Assembly (NCBI RefSeq): GCF_030519475.1
Contig: NZ_JAUMKD010000004.1
Location: 149,501 to 213,500 of the forward strand
From: Micromonospora sp. C28SCA-DRY-2
GTDB taxonomy: Bacteria > Actinomycetota > Actinomycetes > Mycobacteriales > Micromonosporaceae
Direction: 5' to 3'
DNA length: 64,000 bases
Positions 45,349 through 56,516 of the stretch are shown here, in pieces (position 1 is the first letter of the stretch; every line of letters begins with the position of its first letter). The translations under genes and the position numbers were made by a program. Below the pieces are notes generated by a model. That model was not told the origin of the DNA and ran no database searches. It saw only the letters and a list, made by a program, of their open reading frames with translations.

Positions 45349-46512
45349 TCAGTAGGACTTGTCCTGGCCGAGGACGTGCTGGGCGACGAAGTTGAGGATC
45401 ATCTCCCGGCTGACCGGGGCGATCCGGCCGGCCCGGACCGCGCCGAGCAGGGTGGCCACGCCGTACTCGGTGGTCATGCCGGCGCCGCCGTGCACCTGGA
45501 CGGCGGTGTCCACGGCCAGCGCGGCGGCCTCGCCGGTGGCGTACTTGGCCATGTTGCCGGCCACCCCGGCCTCCAGGTCGCGCCCGGCGTCGTAGAGGCT
45601 GGCCGCCTTGTAGATCATCAGCCGGGCCAGTTCCACCTGCACCGCGGCGTGCGCCAGCGGGTGCGACACCCCCTGGTGCGAGCCGATGCTCCGGCCGCCC
45701 CAGACCTTGCGGCTGGCGGTGTACTCCGAGGCGCGCTCGATGGCGTACCGGCCGGTGCCGGCGCCCATCGCGGCGACCGTGATCCGCTCCGGGTTCAGCC
45801 CGGCGAAGAGCGCCGGCAGGCCGGCGTCGAGCGACTGGCCGACCAGCGCGTCGGCGGGCAGCCGCACGTCGTCCAGGTAGAGCAGGAACTGGTTCTCCGG
45901 GGAGAGGATCTCCATGTCCAGCTTGGACCAGGTCAGCCCGGGCGCGTCGGTCGGCACGACGAACAGCGCTGGCTTGAGCTTCCCGCTCGCCGCGTCCTCG
46001 GTGCGGGCCACCACCAGCACGTGCCCGGCCTCGTCGACGCCGGAGATGTAGCACTTGCGGCCGGAGACCACCCAGTCGTCGCCGTCCCGGCGGGCCACCG
46101 TGCCGAGCCGGTGGAAGTTGGAGCCGGCCTCCGGTTCGGTGATCGCGAAGACGATCTTCTGTGAGCCGTCGGCGAGGCCGGGCAGGTAGCGCTTGCGTTG
46201 CTCGTCGGTGCCGTGCCGCGTGATCACGGTGGCCGCGATGGCGGGCGAGACCACCAGCAGCAGCAGCGGGCAGCCGGCCGCGGCCAGTTCCTCGCAGACC
46301 AGGGCCAGCTCGGTGATGCCGCCGCCGCCACCGCCGTACTCGGTGGGGATGTTGACGCCGAGGTAGCCGAGCCGGCCGGCCTCGTGCCACAGCTCGGTGG
46401 TGTGCTCGCCGGCCTTGGCCTTCTCCACGAAGTACCGGTGGCCGTACCGCCGGCCGAGCGACCGGACGGCGTCGCGCAACTGCTCCTGCTCCGGGGTGAG
46501 GTCGAAGTTCAT
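45349..46512 (-). CDS. Acyl-CoA dehydrogenase
   Basis: A 387-aa FAD enzyme that makes enoyl-CoA from acyl-CoA, the last gene of a seven-gene operon. N-terminal MNFDLTPEQEQLRDAVRSLG, the FAD segment FAITEPEAGSNFHRL and the CYISGVDEAGHVLVVART strand are typical. The C-terminal domain has the QVHGGAGMTTEYGVATL segment, and a Glu in the SREMI stretch is the probable catalytic base. The start overlaps the carboxylase alpha stop (ATGA). With a second dehydrogenase in the same operon, two different oxidation steps or subunits are implied. Confidence 0.92.
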   Translation of the reverse strand: MNFDLTPEQEQLRDAVRSLGRRYGHRYFVEKAKAGEHTTELWHEAGRLGYLGVNIPTEYGGGGGGITELALVCEELAAAGCPLLLLVVSPAIAATVITRHGTDEQRKRYLPGLADGSQKIVFAITEPEAGSNFHRLGTVARRDGDDWVVSGRKCYISGVDEAGHVLVVARTEDAASGKLKPALFVVPTDAPGLTWSKLDMEILSPENQFLLYLDDVRLPADALVGQSLDAGLPALFAGLNPERITVAAMGAGTGRYAIERASEYTASRKVWGGRSIGSHQGVSHPLAHAAVQVELARLMIYKAASLYDAGRDLEAGVAGNMAKYATGEAAALAVDTAVQVHGGAGMTTEYGVATLLGAVRAGRIAPVSREMILNFVAQHVLGQDKSY

Positions 46513-48530
46513 CGCGGGGCCTCCAGATCGGGGTCGACCACTGCCAGCACGGCGCCGGTGTCGACCTGGCCGCCGGCGGGCACCGGCAGGTCGGCCACCA
46601 CGCCGTCGGTCGGGGCGAGCACGGGGTGTTCGAGCTTCATCGCTTCCAGGGTGAGCAGCAGCTCGCCGGCGGCGACCCGCCGGCCGACCTCCACGTGCAG
46701 CCGGGTCACCGTGCCGGGCAGCGGGGCAACCAGCGAGCCGGCGGCCAGCTCCGCGGTGGGCAGCGGGAAGCGGGGCAGCTCGGTCAGGCTCGCCGCCCCG
46801 TCCGGGCCGTCCACGAAGACCTCCGACCCCACCCGGTGTACGCGGTACGCCCGCCGCACCCCGGCCACGTCCAGCACGACCCGCCCGGGGGTGGCCTCGA
46901 CCAGCGTCACGGTCGGCCGCGCGGCACCGTCGCCCGGTTCGCCGGCCCTCGCCCCGGCGCCGTCGACCACCGCCACCGACCACTCGGCCAGCGCGCCGCC
47001 GCGGTCGAAGCGGTAGCGGACCTCGATCTCGTCGTCTCCCCGGGCGTAGCGGACGACCTGCGGGACGGCCGGGACGTTCCGCCACCCGGAGGGGAGGCCG
47101 GCGAGCACCGGCGCGGCGGCGCGGCGTTCGGCGGCCCCGGCGAGGGCCGCCACCAGCGCGGCCACCGGAACCTGGTCGGCGGGTAGCAGCGGCGCGAACA
47201 CCTCGGGATGCCGGTCCAGGAAGCCGGTGTCGACGTCGACGGCGGCGAACTCGGGGCTGCGCAGGATCCGGACCAGCAGGTCCCGGTTGGTGGCCACGCC
47301 GTGCAGCTCGGCCCGGGCCAGCGCGCCGGCCAGGGCGCGGGCCGCCTCGGCGCGGGTGGGCGCCCAGGCGATCACCTTCGCGAGCATCGAGTCGTAGTGG
47401 ACGCCCACCACCGAGCCGTCGACCACGCCGGAGTCCAGCCGCAGGCCCGGTCCGGCCAGCGGCCCGAACTCGACGGCCACGCCGGGCAGCGCGAACCGCC
47501 GCAGGGTGCCGGTCGCCGGCCGGTAGCCCCGGGCCGGGTCCTCGGCGCAGAGGCGTACCTCGATCGCGTGGCCCGCGGCCGGCGGAGCCGCCGCCACCGG
47601 CAGCGGCTCGCCCTCGGCGACGAGCAGTTGCAGCCGGACCAGGTCCAGCCCGGTGGTCAGCTCGGTGACCGGGTGTTCGACCTGGAGGCGGGTGTTCATC
47701 TCCAGGAAGTGGATGTCGCCGTCGGGGGAGAGCAGGAACTCGACGGTCCCGGCCCCGACGTAGTCGACAGTCCGCCCGGCGGCCACCGCCGCCTCGCGCA
47801 GCCGCTGCCGCACCTCGTCGGGGAGGACACCGGGCGCCTCCTCGACGATCTTCTGGTGCCGGCGCTGGATCGAGCAGTCGCGTTCGCCCAGCGCCACCAC
47901 CGTGCCGTGGGTGTCGCCGAAGATCTGCACCTCGACGTGCCGGCCCCGTTCGACGTACCGCTCGATGAAGACAGTGCCGTCGCCGAACGCGGCGGCCGCC
48001 TCGCGGCGCGCGGAGGCGACGGCCTCGGCCAGCCCGGCGGCGTCGCGGACCACCCGCATGCCGCGCCCGCCGCCGCCCGCGGACGCCTTCACCAGCACCG
48101 GGAAGGCGGTCACCTGGTCCGGGTCGGTCCAGGTGGGCAGCATCGGCACGCCGGCGTCGGCGAGCAGCGCCTTCGCGGCCATCTTGTCGCCCATCGCGGC
48201 GATCGCCTTGGCGGGCGGGCCGACCCAGGTGAGTCCGGCGTCGGCGACCGCGGCGGCGAACTCCGCGCTCTCGGCGAGGAAGCCGTAGCCGGGGTGCACG
48301 GCGTCCGCACCGGCCCGGCGGGCCGCGTCGAGGACGAGGTCGATCCGCAGGTACGTCTCGGCGGGCGTGTTCCCGGGCAGCCGTACGGCCAGGTCGGCCT
48401 CGGCGACGAAGGGCGCGTCGGCGTCCGCGTCGGAGTGCACGGCGACCGTCTCCACGCCGAGCGCCCGGCAGCTGGCGAAGATCCGGCGGGCGATCTCACC
48501 CCGGTTGGCGACCAGCAGTCTCTCGATCAT
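46509..48530 (-). CDS. Acyl-CoA carboxylase alpha subunit (biotin carboxylase plus biotin carrier)
   Basis: A 673-aa biotin enzyme. ERLLVANRGEIARRIF opens the biotin carboxylase domain, with the ATP loop KASAGGGGRGMRVV, ERDCSIQRRHQKIVEE and EMNTRLQVEHPVTE. A bridging domain (about residues 460-590) precedes the biotinyl domain with EAMKLEH, where Lys is biotinylated. It charges biotin with CO2 for the beta subunit encoded just upstream in the operon. Length and domain order are those of 3-methylcrotonyl- or geranyl-CoA carboxylase alpha. ATG 48530 follows GCGAGG. Confidence 0.95.
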   Translation of the reverse strand: MIERLLVANRGEIARRIFASCRALGVETVAVHSDADADAPFVAEADLAVRLPGNTPAETYLRIDLVLDAARRAGADAVHPGYGFLAESAEFAAAVADAGLTWVGPPAKAIAAMGDKMAAKALLADAGVPMLPTWTDPDQVTAFPVLVKASAGGGGRGMRVVRDAAGLAEAVASARREAAAAFGDGTVFIERYVERGRHVEVQIFGDTHGTVVALGERDCSIQRRHQKIVEEAPGVLPDEVRQRLREAAVAAGRTVDYVGAGTVEFLLSPDGDIHFLEMNTRLQVEHPVTELTTGLDLVRLQLLVAEGEPLPVAAAPPAAGHAIEVRLCAEDPARGYRPATGTLRRFALPGVAVEFGPLAGPGLRLDSGVVDGSVVGVHYDSMLAKVIAWAPTRAEAARALAGALARAELHGVATNRDLLVRILRSPEFAAVDVDTGFLDRHPEVFAPLLPADQVPVAALVAALAGAAERRAAAPVLAGLPSGWRNVPAVPQVVRYARGDDEIEVRYRFDRGGALAEWSVAVVDGAGARAGEPGDGAARPTVTLVEATPGRVVLDVAGVRRAYRVHRVGSEVFVDGPDGAASLTELPRFPLPTAELAAGSLVAPLPGTVTRLHVEVGRRVAAGELLLTLEAMKLEHPVLAPTDGVVADLPVPAGGQVDTGAVLAVVDPDLEAPR

Positions 48531-48598
48531 CCTCGCTGAGCCCTTCTTTTGTTCGCGACCGCGGGACTCCGCTGCGCCGCGTTCCGCGCGCTCACCGG
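48531..48598 (-). other. Spacer between carboxylase subunit genes
   Basis: The only sizeable gap inside the operon's coupled part. On the coding strand it reads GTGAGCGCGCGGAACGC and onwards to GTCGCGAAC, resembling the GAGCGAGCGGAGCGAGCG spacers elsewhere. It looks like an inserted element rather than a promoter. Confidence 0.45.
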
Positions 48599-50196
<1,598 letters not shown>

Positions 50197-50200
<4 letters not shown>

Positions 50201-51393
50201 AGCCCCATCCCCTTCGCGATGATCTCGTTCATGATCTCGGTGGTGCCGCCGCCGATGCCGAGGATCCGGGCGTCCCGGTAGTGCCGCTCCACCTCGGCGT
50301 CGCGCAGGTAGCCGAAGCCGCCGTGCAGTTGCAGCGCCTGGTCGACGACGTGGTCGCAGGCGGCCACCGCGACGTTCTTGGCCATCGCCACCTCGGTCAC
50401 CACCGGCTCGCCGGCGGCCACCCGGGCGGCCACCTCGTGCACGTACGCCCGGGCCGCCTCGGCACGGGTATGCATCTCGGCCAGCCGGTGCCGGACCAAC
50501 TGCCGGCTGGCCAGCGGGCGGCCGAACGTGGACCGGTCCCGGCACCAGCGGGTGGCCAACTCGACGCAGCGCTGCGCGGTCGCGTACGCCTGGGTGGCCA
50601 GCGAGAGCCGCTCGGTGGCGAAGTGCTGCATGATCGCGAGGAAGCCGGTGTTCTCCTCGCCGATCCGGTTGGTCACCGGCACCCGGACGTCGACGAAGGA
50701 GAGTTCGGCCGTGTCCGAGCAGTGCCAGCCCAGCTTCTCCAGCCGGCGACCCACGGTGAACCCGGGCGTGCCCTTGTCGATCACCAGCAGGCTGAGCTCG
50801 CCGCTGCCGGGGAAGTCGGTGCAGACCGCGGTGGTCACGAAGTCGGCCCGGACCCCGCTGGTGATGTAGGTCTTCGACCCGTTCACCACGTAGTGGTCGC
50901 CGTCGCGGCGGGCGGTGGTGCGGATCGCGGCGACGTCCGAGCCGCCGTCCGGCTCGGTGATCGCCAGGGCGCCGATCATCGTCCCGGCGAGGGTGGGGCG
51001 GACGTACCGGTCGACCAGGTCGTCGTCACCCCGGAGTTGGCCAGCGGCGAGCCGGCCGCGGAGCAGGCCGCCGCTCCGGCCGCCGGCCGCGGCGACCATG
51101 TGCGGCAGGGCGATGCCGTGCGTGAAGAGCGCCGCGACCAGCCCGGACGACCCGCCGGCGCGGATGATCTCCTCGGTGACCACTATCGAGTCGAGCAGGT
51201 CACCGCCGCTGCCGCCGACCGACTCGGGGAAGCCGATGCCGAGCAGGCCGATCTTGGCGGCCGTCTCGTGCAGCGACCGGGGCACCTCACCGGCCCGCTC
51301 CCAGTCGGCCAGGTGCGGCAGTACCTCCCGGGTGACGAGCGACCGGGTCAGCTCGCGCAGCTGCCGTCGCTCCGGCGTGTCGACGATGGTCAC
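50197..51393 (-). CDS. Acyl-CoA dehydrogenase
   Basis: A 398-aa FAD enzyme. It shows TRSLVTREVLPHLADWERAG at the start, ALAITEPDGGSDVAAIRT (FAD loop), YVVNGSKTYITSG, LQLHGGFGYLRDAEVERHYR and GGGTTEIMNEIIAKGMGL at the end, with the catalytic Glu in GTTEI. It resembles citronellyl-CoA or isovaleryl-CoA dehydrogenases and would supply the unsaturated substrate of the carboxylase. Coupled on both sides by GTGA overlaps. Confidence 0.93.
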
Positions 51394-53093
51394 GAGTCCT
51401 CCCCGGTGTTGGTGGCCGGCCTTGCCGCGAGGTCGGCGGGCAGGTCGACGATCCGGGACCGGAGCAGCTCGCCGAGCGCCTTGGCCTGCGGGTCGAACCG
51501 GGTGGACGCGGCCACCCCCTGACCGAGCAGGCCGCGGATCACGAAGTTCACCGCGCGCAGGTTCGGCAGCTCGTACCGCTCGACGGCCAGCGACGCGGTC
51601 TCCGGCAGCAGCTCGGCCAGGCGCGCGACGGTGAGCCAGCCGCGCAGCCAGTCGTACGCCCGGTCGGAGCGGGCCCAGACGCCGAGGTTGGCGTCGCCGC
51701 CCTTGTCGCCGGAGCGCGCGCCGACCAGCTCGCCGAGCGGCCCGCGCCGGGTGGGCCCGCCGGCGACCGGCGGCGGCTCGGCCGGTGCGGGTTCCGGGGC
51801 CTCGGCGGCCGTGCGGGTCGGCGGCGGGATCGGCACCCGCTCGCCGGACGGGAGCACCGCGACGTGCGCCACCGCGTCCTGCGGCACGGTGTCGGCGGTG
51901 AACACCCCGTAGGGCGTCGCGTCGCCGGGCAGCGTGGTGAGCGTGCAGCCCGGGTAGGAGGCCAGCGCCAGCTCCACCGCGGCCGCCGAGAAGGCCCGCC
52001 CGGCCCGCGCCTTGTCGCCGTCGCGCAGGTGTACGTGCAGCAGCGCGCTGGCCGCCTCGGTGTCGGCGGCGTCCGGGTGGTCGGTGCGGGCCAGCGTGAA
52101 CTCCAGCCCCTCCGTGCCGACCGCCTCCGCCAGCTGGCCCCGGACCAGGGCCGCCTTCGCCGGGATGTCGAGCCCGCACAGCACGAACGTCATGGAGTTG
52201 CGGAAGCCGCCGAGGTTGTTGACGCCGACCTTGAGGGTGTCCGGCGGCGGTGTACCGCGCACCCCGCTGACCCGGACCCGGTCCGGGCCGTCGGCGCGCA
52301 GGGTCACCGTGTCCAGCCGGGTCACCACGTCCGGCCCCGGGTAGGCGGGCGCACCCACCTCGTAGAGCAGCTGGGCGGTGACCGTCTCGACGGTGACCCC
52401 GCCGCCGGTGCCCGGATGCTTGGTGAGCACGCAGGAGCCGTCCGGGTGCAGCTCGGCGATCGGGAAGCCGGGGCGGTGGCCGCCGTCCGGCAGTTCGGTG
52501 AAGAAGCTGAAGTTGCCGCCGGTCACCTGGGCGCCGCACTCCACCAGGTGGCCGGCGACCGTCGCCCCGGCCAGCGCGTCGAGGTCGTCGCGGCCCCAGC
52601 CGAACCGGGCGATCGCCGGGCCCACCACCAGGGACGCGTCGGTGACCCGGCCGGTGACCACCACGTCGGCGCCGCCGTCCAGGCAGGCCGCGATGCCGAA
52701 CGCGCCGAGGTAGGCGTTCGCGGTGAGCGCGTCCGCGCGGTCCAGCGCGTCGCCCTCGACGTAGCCCACCCGGACCGGCAGGTCGAGCCGCTCGGCGAGC
52801 CCGCCGATCGCGGCGGCCAGCCCGGCCGGGTTCAGGCCACCGGCGTTGGTCACGATCCGTACGCCCCGGTCCAGCGCGGTGCCGAGACAGCCCTCCAGTT
52901 GGCGCAGGAAGGTCTTGGCGTAGCCCAGCGCCGGGTCGCGCAGCCGGTCCCGGCCGAGGATCAGCATGGTCAGCTCGGCCAGGTAGTCGCCGGTCAGCAC
53001 GTCCAGGTCGCCGCCGTCGAGCATCTCCCGCCAGGCGCTGAACCGGTCCCCGTAGAAACCGGAGGCGTTGCCCACCCGCAGCACCTCGCTCAT
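51390..53093 (-). CDS. AtuA-family (DUF1446) protein
   Basis: A 567-aa protein that opens with VLRVGNASGFYGDRFSAWRE and contains LTGDYLAELTMLILGR, VRIVTNAGGLNPAG and VVVTGRVTDASLVVGPAIA, the conserved core of acyclic terpene utilisation protein AtuA. Residues about 455-567 are an additional small domain (LVGARSGDKGGDANLGVWAR). AtuA is needed for citronellol and geraniol breakdown in Pseudomonas, but its reaction is unknown. Here it sits between a TIGR03084 protein and the dehydrogenase, in a fully overlapping operon. Confidence 0.92.
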   Translation of the reverse strand: MSEVLRVGNASGFYGDRFSAWREMLDGGDLDVLTGDYLAELTMLILGRDRLRDPALGYAKTFLRQLEGCLGTALDRGVRIVTNAGGLNPAGLAAAIGGLAERLDLPVRVGYVEGDALDRADALTANAYLGAFGIAACLDGGADVVVTGRVTDASLVVGPAIARFGWGRDDLDALAGATVAGHLVECGAQVTGGNFSFFTELPDGGHRPGFPIAELHPDGSCVLTKHPGTGGGVTVETVTAQLLYEVGAPAYPGPDVVTRLDTVTLRADGPDRVRVSGVRGTPPPDTLKVGVNNLGGFRNSMTFVLCGLDIPAKAALVRGQLAEAVGTEGLEFTLARTDHPDAADTEAASALLHVHLRDGDKARAGRAFSAAAVELALASYPGCTLTTLPGDATPYGVFTADTVPQDAVAHVAVLPSGERVPIPPPTRTAAEAPEPAPAEPPPVAGGPTRRGPLGELVGARSGDKGGDANLGVWARSDRAYDWLRGWLTVARLAELLPETASLAVERYELPNLRAVNFVIRGLLGQGVAASTRFDPQAKALGELLRSRIVDLPADLAARPATNTGEDS

Positions 53094-53911
53094 GCCGGCA
53101 CTCCGCTCCCGACGCTGGCGTCCGGGGTCGGGCCGTCGGCCGGTGGGCGGCCCGTGCCCGGTGGGCCGGCGAACGCCTGCGCCACGTCGAGCCACTCGTC
53201 GGCGACCGGGCCGGTGGCCGTCAGGGCCAGGTCGGCGCGGTGCCGGCGCTGGGTGACCAGCAGGCAGAAGTCGAGCGCCGGGCCGGTCACCCGGTCGGTG
53301 GCGTCGGCCGGGCCGTAGGTCCAGGTCGTCCCGTCGGGCGCGGCCAGCTCGACCCGTACCGGCGCCGTCGGCACCGGCCGGCCGTGGGCGGCGAAGCTGT
53401 GCCCGAGGGTACGGAACCCGAGGTACGCGACGTGCCGGAGCCGTTCGCTGGCGGGACGGGTGACGCCGAGCGCGTCGGCCACGTCCGCGCCGTGCGCCCA
53501 GGTCTCCATGATCCGGGCGGTGGCCATCGAGGCCGGCGACATCCGGGTGCCATACCAGGGCAGCTTCCCGCCCGGCGGGGCGGCGGCCAGGGCGTCGGCG
53601 AGCGCGGAGCGGCCGGCGCGCCAGCGGGCCAGCAGCTCGGCCGGCGGGGCGAGGAACTCCTCGGCGCCGTCGTCGACCAACCGAGCCGGATCGGGGGCCG
53701 CGGTGACCGAGGCGAAGAAGGCGGTGGCGTCGGTGGCGGCGAGCAGTGCCACGTGGTCGGTCCAGGCGAGGTGGGCGATCTGGTGCCCGATCGTCCAGCC
53801 CGGTGCCGGGGTCGGTCGGGCCCAGTCGGCCGGCGCCAGGGGACTCACCAGGGCGTCCAGCTGCTCGGACTCGGTGGCCAGATCCGCGAGCAGGTCTGCG
53901 AGGTCGACCAT
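53090..53911 (-). CDS. TIGR03084-type metal-binding (DinB/maleylpyruvate isomerase-like) protein
   Basis: A 273-aa protein. The N-terminal helical bundle has GWTIGHQIAHLAWTDHVALL and IMETWAHGADVADALG, which carry the His ligands of the DinB/mycothiol-dependent isomerase fold. The second half is the beta-rich TIGR03084 extension. It could use mycothiol, the usual partner of this fold in actinomycetes, for an isomerisation or transfer step; that is inference. The stop overlaps the atuA-like start, and it begins 24 bases after the TetR gene. Confidence 0.85.
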   Translation of the reverse strand: MVDLADLLADLATESEQLDALVSPLAPADWARPTPAPGWTIGHQIAHLAWTDHVALLAATDATAFFASVTAAPDPARLVDDGAEEFLAPPAELLARWRAGRSALADALAAAPPGGKLPWYGTRMSPASMATARIMETWAHGADVADALGVTRPASERLRHVAYLGFRTLGHSFAAHGRPVPTAPVRVELAAPDGTTWTYGPADATDRVTGPALDFCLLVTQRRHRADLALTATGPVADEWLDVAQAFAGPPGTGRPPADGPTPDASVGSGVPA

Positions 53912-53935
53912 GGTGCCTCCGGTCGGGACGGGCGG

Positions 53936-54547
53936 TCAGGGCGTGGGCGTGAGCACGGTGGCGAGCTGGCGCTTCCAGGTGGCGAGCAGGGCGGTGCGGC
54001 GGTTCGAGTCGTCGTTGAGCAGGTTGGCCACCCCGAGGCCGCGGAGCAGGTCGAGGGTGGCCTGGACGGCCTCGCGGACGCCCGGGCGGCGTTCGTCGAC
54101 GCCGAGCAGGGCGACGGTGAGCCGGTGCATCGCCCGGCCGACCCGGGCCTCCAGCGGCACCAGGGCCTCGCGCAGCTCCCGGTCGGTGCGGGCGGCGACC
54201 CAGAGTTCCAGGGCGGCGACGAAGAGCGGGCCGGTGAAGGCGGCGCCGAGCAGGTCGATCACCCGGTCGAGCCGCTGCGGACCGGCCGGCAGGGCCTCCG
54301 CCTCGGTGCGCAGCTCGACCGCCCGGCGCTCGGCGAGGTGGTCGACGGCGGCGATGACCAGGGCGGCCTTGGTGGGGTAGTGGTGCAGCTGCGCGCCCCG
54401 GGAGACGCCGGCCCGGGCCGCGACCAGCGTGGTGGTGGTGCCGGCCCAGCCGTGCTCGACCAGGCACTCGACGGTCGCCTCCAGCAGCCGGGTGCGGGTG
54501 GCGCGGCTGCGTTCCTGTTGAGGGACGCGGATCGATGCGGCGGGCAC
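53936..54547 (-). CDS. TetR-family regulator of the AtuA operon
   Basis: A 203-aa regulator. The N-terminal TetR helix-turn-helix is clear: ATRTRLLEATVECLVEHGWA, then TLVAARAGVSRGAQLHHYPT. The C-terminal 130 residues form the ligand-binding helical domain, expected to bind an acyl-CoA or other pathway metabolite. GTG 54547 was chosen because CACGCT ends six bases upstream with a TTGACT -35 box at 17-base spacing. It is the first gene of the seven-gene operon and lies next to a palindrome overlapping that -35 box, so it probably represses itself and the operon. Confidence 0.9.
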   Translation of the reverse strand: MPAASIRVPQQERSRATRTRLLEATVECLVEHGWAGTTTTLVAARAGVSRGAQLHHYPTKAALVIAAVDHLAERRAVELRTEAEALPAGPQRLDRVIDLLGAAFTGPLFVAALELWVAARTDRELREALVPLEARVGRAMHRLTVALLGVDERRPGVREAVQATLDLLRGLGVANLLNDDSNRRTALLATWKRQLATVLTPTP

Positions 54548-54553
54548 GGGGAC

Positions 54554-54594
54554 AGCGTGCCGGCCTCGAAACAAACAGTCAAGCCTGACTTTTT
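54554..54594 (-). promoter_or_regulatory. Promoter and palindromic operator of the TetR-AtuA operon
   Basis: On the minus strand: -35 TTGACT (54582-54577), 17-base spacer, -10 CACGCT (54559-54554), six bases, then GTG. The palindrome AGTCAGGCTTGACT (54577-54590), extended by AAA/TTT flanks to 54573-54594, overlaps the -35 box. Repressor bound there would block polymerase. Confidence 0.75.
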
Positions 54595-54740
54595 CTGGTG
54601 GGAGCCGGTCCGCGGCCCGCCTGCTGGGGCGGAGACCGTGGCGCTGATGTCACAAACGATTCATCACTACCGCCGATGCCGTCCGGCGGCGGTGGAGACG
54701 GAACGGGGTGCCGGCCGGGCCGGGCTGGGACCGGTCGGGG

Positions 54741-55484
54741 TCAGCGGCCGTCGCGCGGGGCGAAGACGGCCAGCGCGTCCGCGTCGCTGTGCCGGGAGCG
54801 CAGGTACTCGTCGGCCCACTCGGCGGCGTCCGGGAAGGTCGACTCGGCGGCCACCCGGGCGCAGGCGGCGTCCACGTCGAAGGCGGTCCGGCGCAGCTGC
54901 ACGCCGGGACCGAGCAGCGCCCAGTCCGCCCCCGGGCCCCCGTACGGCATGCCGATGCTGCCCGCGTTGACCACCAGGCGCCGGTCGACCAGCCGGGTGA
55001 ACGGCATGTGGGTGTGCCCGCAGACCACCGTGCGCACCTCGGCCGGTACGTCGGCGAACACCTCGGCCCAACGTGCCATCCGGGTGTCGACCAGCACGAC
55101 CTCCTCGTCGTCGCGCGGCGTGGCGTGGCAGAAGAGCACCGGCCCGAGACCGGCGACCTCCAGCGTGACCGTCAGCGGCAGCGCGGCCAGCCGGGCCAGC
55201 TGGTCGTCCCGGAGTTGCTCGGCGGCCCAGTTCGAGACGTCGATCGGGGACTTCCGGCCGGCGCGCGCCTCGACCAGTTCCCGGTCGGCGTTGCCGCGTA
55301 CCCAGCAGACCCGGTCGCCCAGCCCGGCGAGCAGGTCGAGCACCTCGACCGGCTGCGGGCCGGCGGCGATGTCGCCGGTGAGCACGATCAGGTCGGCGGC
55401 GGCGACGTCCGGCTCGGCCAGCACGGCCTCCAGCGCGGGCAGCGCCCCGTGGATGTCGGAGAGTACGGCGACCCGGTTCAGCAT
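54741..55484 (-). CDS. Metallophosphoesterase (YfcE/MJ0936-like)
   Basis: A 247-aa calcineurin-type phosphoesterase of the short soluble group: VAVLSDIHGALPALEAVL (Asp, His), IVLTGDIAAGP, VRGNADREL (N-D in place of GNHD), LFCHATPRDDEE, VCGHTHMPFTR and VVNAGSIGMP. Substrates of such proteins include cyclic nucleotides, but this one is not assigned. CACGCT ends six bases before ATG 55484, a likely leaderless start. It separates the AtuA operon from crp. Confidence 0.88.
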   Translation of the reverse strand: MLNRVAVLSDIHGALPALEAVLAEPDVAAADLIVLTGDIAAGPQPVEVLDLLAGLGDRVCWVRGNADRELVEARAGRKSPIDVSNWAAEQLRDDQLARLAALPLTVTLEVAGLGPVLFCHATPRDDEEVVLVDTRMARWAEVFADVPAEVRTVVCGHTHMPFTRLVDRRLVVNAGSIGMPYGGPGADWALLGPGVQLRRTAFDVDAACARVAAESTFPDAAEWADEYLRSRHSDADALAVFAPRDGR

Positions 55485-55619
55485 CGGTCCAGCGTGCGGG
55501 ACCGAGCTCGCCAGGTCCAGGAATTCTGCGCCGGGCAGACGAGACGCCGAACCGGCCCGGACCGACGACGCGGTCCGGGCCGGGTTTGCCACGGCGGCCG
55601 GGGGCGGGTTCCGGTCGGG

Positions 55620-56297
55620 TCAGACGCGGGCGCGGCGGGCCAGGCGCTCCGGGTCGAGGATGATGATGCTCTTGCCGTCCAGCCGCAGCCAGCCCCGGGA
55701 GGCGAAGTCGGCCAGCGCCTTGTTGACCGTCTCCCGGGAGGCGCCGACCAGCTGGGCGATCTCCTCCTGGGTGAGGTCGTGGGTCACCCGCAGCACGCCG
55801 CCGTCGCGGGTGCCGAACCGGCCGGCCATCTGGAGCAGGTTCTTCGCCACCCGGCCGGGCACGTCCGTGAAGATCAGGTCGGCCAGCGAGTCGTTGGTCC
55901 GGCGGAGCCGGCGGGCCAGCACGCGGAGCAGCTGCTCGGCGATCTCGGGCCGGTTGTTCAGCCACGGCCGCAGCGCCTGCTTGCGCAGCCGCACCAGCCG
56001 GGTGTCGGTCACCGCGGTGGCGGTCGCCGTACGCGGACCGGGATCGAAGAGCGACAGCTCGCCGACCATGTCCGACGGGCCCATCACCGCGATCAGGTTC
56101 TGCCGACCGTCCGCCGCCCGGCGGCCGACCTTGATCTTGCCAGACAGCAGGATGTAGAGACTGTCGCCGGGCTCGCCCTCGTTGAAGACGATCTCGCCCT
56201 TGCGGACCTCGATCGTCTCCATCTCCTTGGCGAGCGCCTCGGCAGCCTCCGGGTCGACCCCCTGGAAGATCCCGCTGCGGGCCAGTACCTCGTCCAT
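55620..56297 (-). CDS. crp: Cyclic-AMP receptor protein (Crp/FNR family)
   Basis: A 225-aa global regulator. Residues 1-115 are the cyclic-nucleotide domain, with the phosphate-binding cassette [16 protein letters not shown] long hinge helix ([17 protein letters not shown]) leads to the winged [27 protein letters not shown]. The length equals the Crp of Streptomyces and mycobacteria, and its divergent or convergent partners (nth and the MBL gene in mycobacteria) are also here. GGAGG precedes ATG 56297, and TAGACT at 56374-56369 is a likely -10 box. Confidence 0.95.
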   Translation of the reverse strand: MDEVLARSGIFQGVDPEAAEALAKEMETIEVRKGEIVFNEGEPGDSLYILLSGKIKVGRRAADGRQNLIAVMGPSDMVGELSLFDPGPRTATATAVTDTRLVRLRKQALRPWLNNRPEIAEQLLRVLARRLRRTNDSLADLIFTDVPGRVAKNLLQMAGRFGTRDGGVLRVTHDLTQEEIAQLVGASRETVNKALADFASRGWLRLDGKSIIILDPERLARRARV

Positions 56298-56504
56298 CGC
56301 GCACCTCCGGTTGCGCGTGCCGTCTGCTCGGCCGGGTCCGCCGTCCGCTGATCCCTCGCGCGCCGCCAAGTCTAGGCACAACAGCGCGCGAATCAGAGGT
56401 GCACCCCTGGAATCTTGATCCCCGGGCGTAACCCACCCGACCCGTGCGACCAGTAGGATCACGCGATTTTCCGGACCGGGGCGGGCCGGATACGGACCGG
56501 GTCG

Positions 56505-56510
56505 TAGGGT
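56505..56510 (+). promoter_or_regulatory. Candidate leaderless -10 box (cbiZ)
   Basis: TAGGGT, six bases before GTG 56517, without a ribosome-binding site. Confidence 0.55.
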
Positions 56511-56516
56511 CACGGC

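Noticed and set aside
56298-56516. Cobalamin riboswitch upstream of cbiZ
   Set aside because: No B12 box or matching stem is visible, and a TAGGGT box six bases before the GTG leaves no room for a leader RNA.
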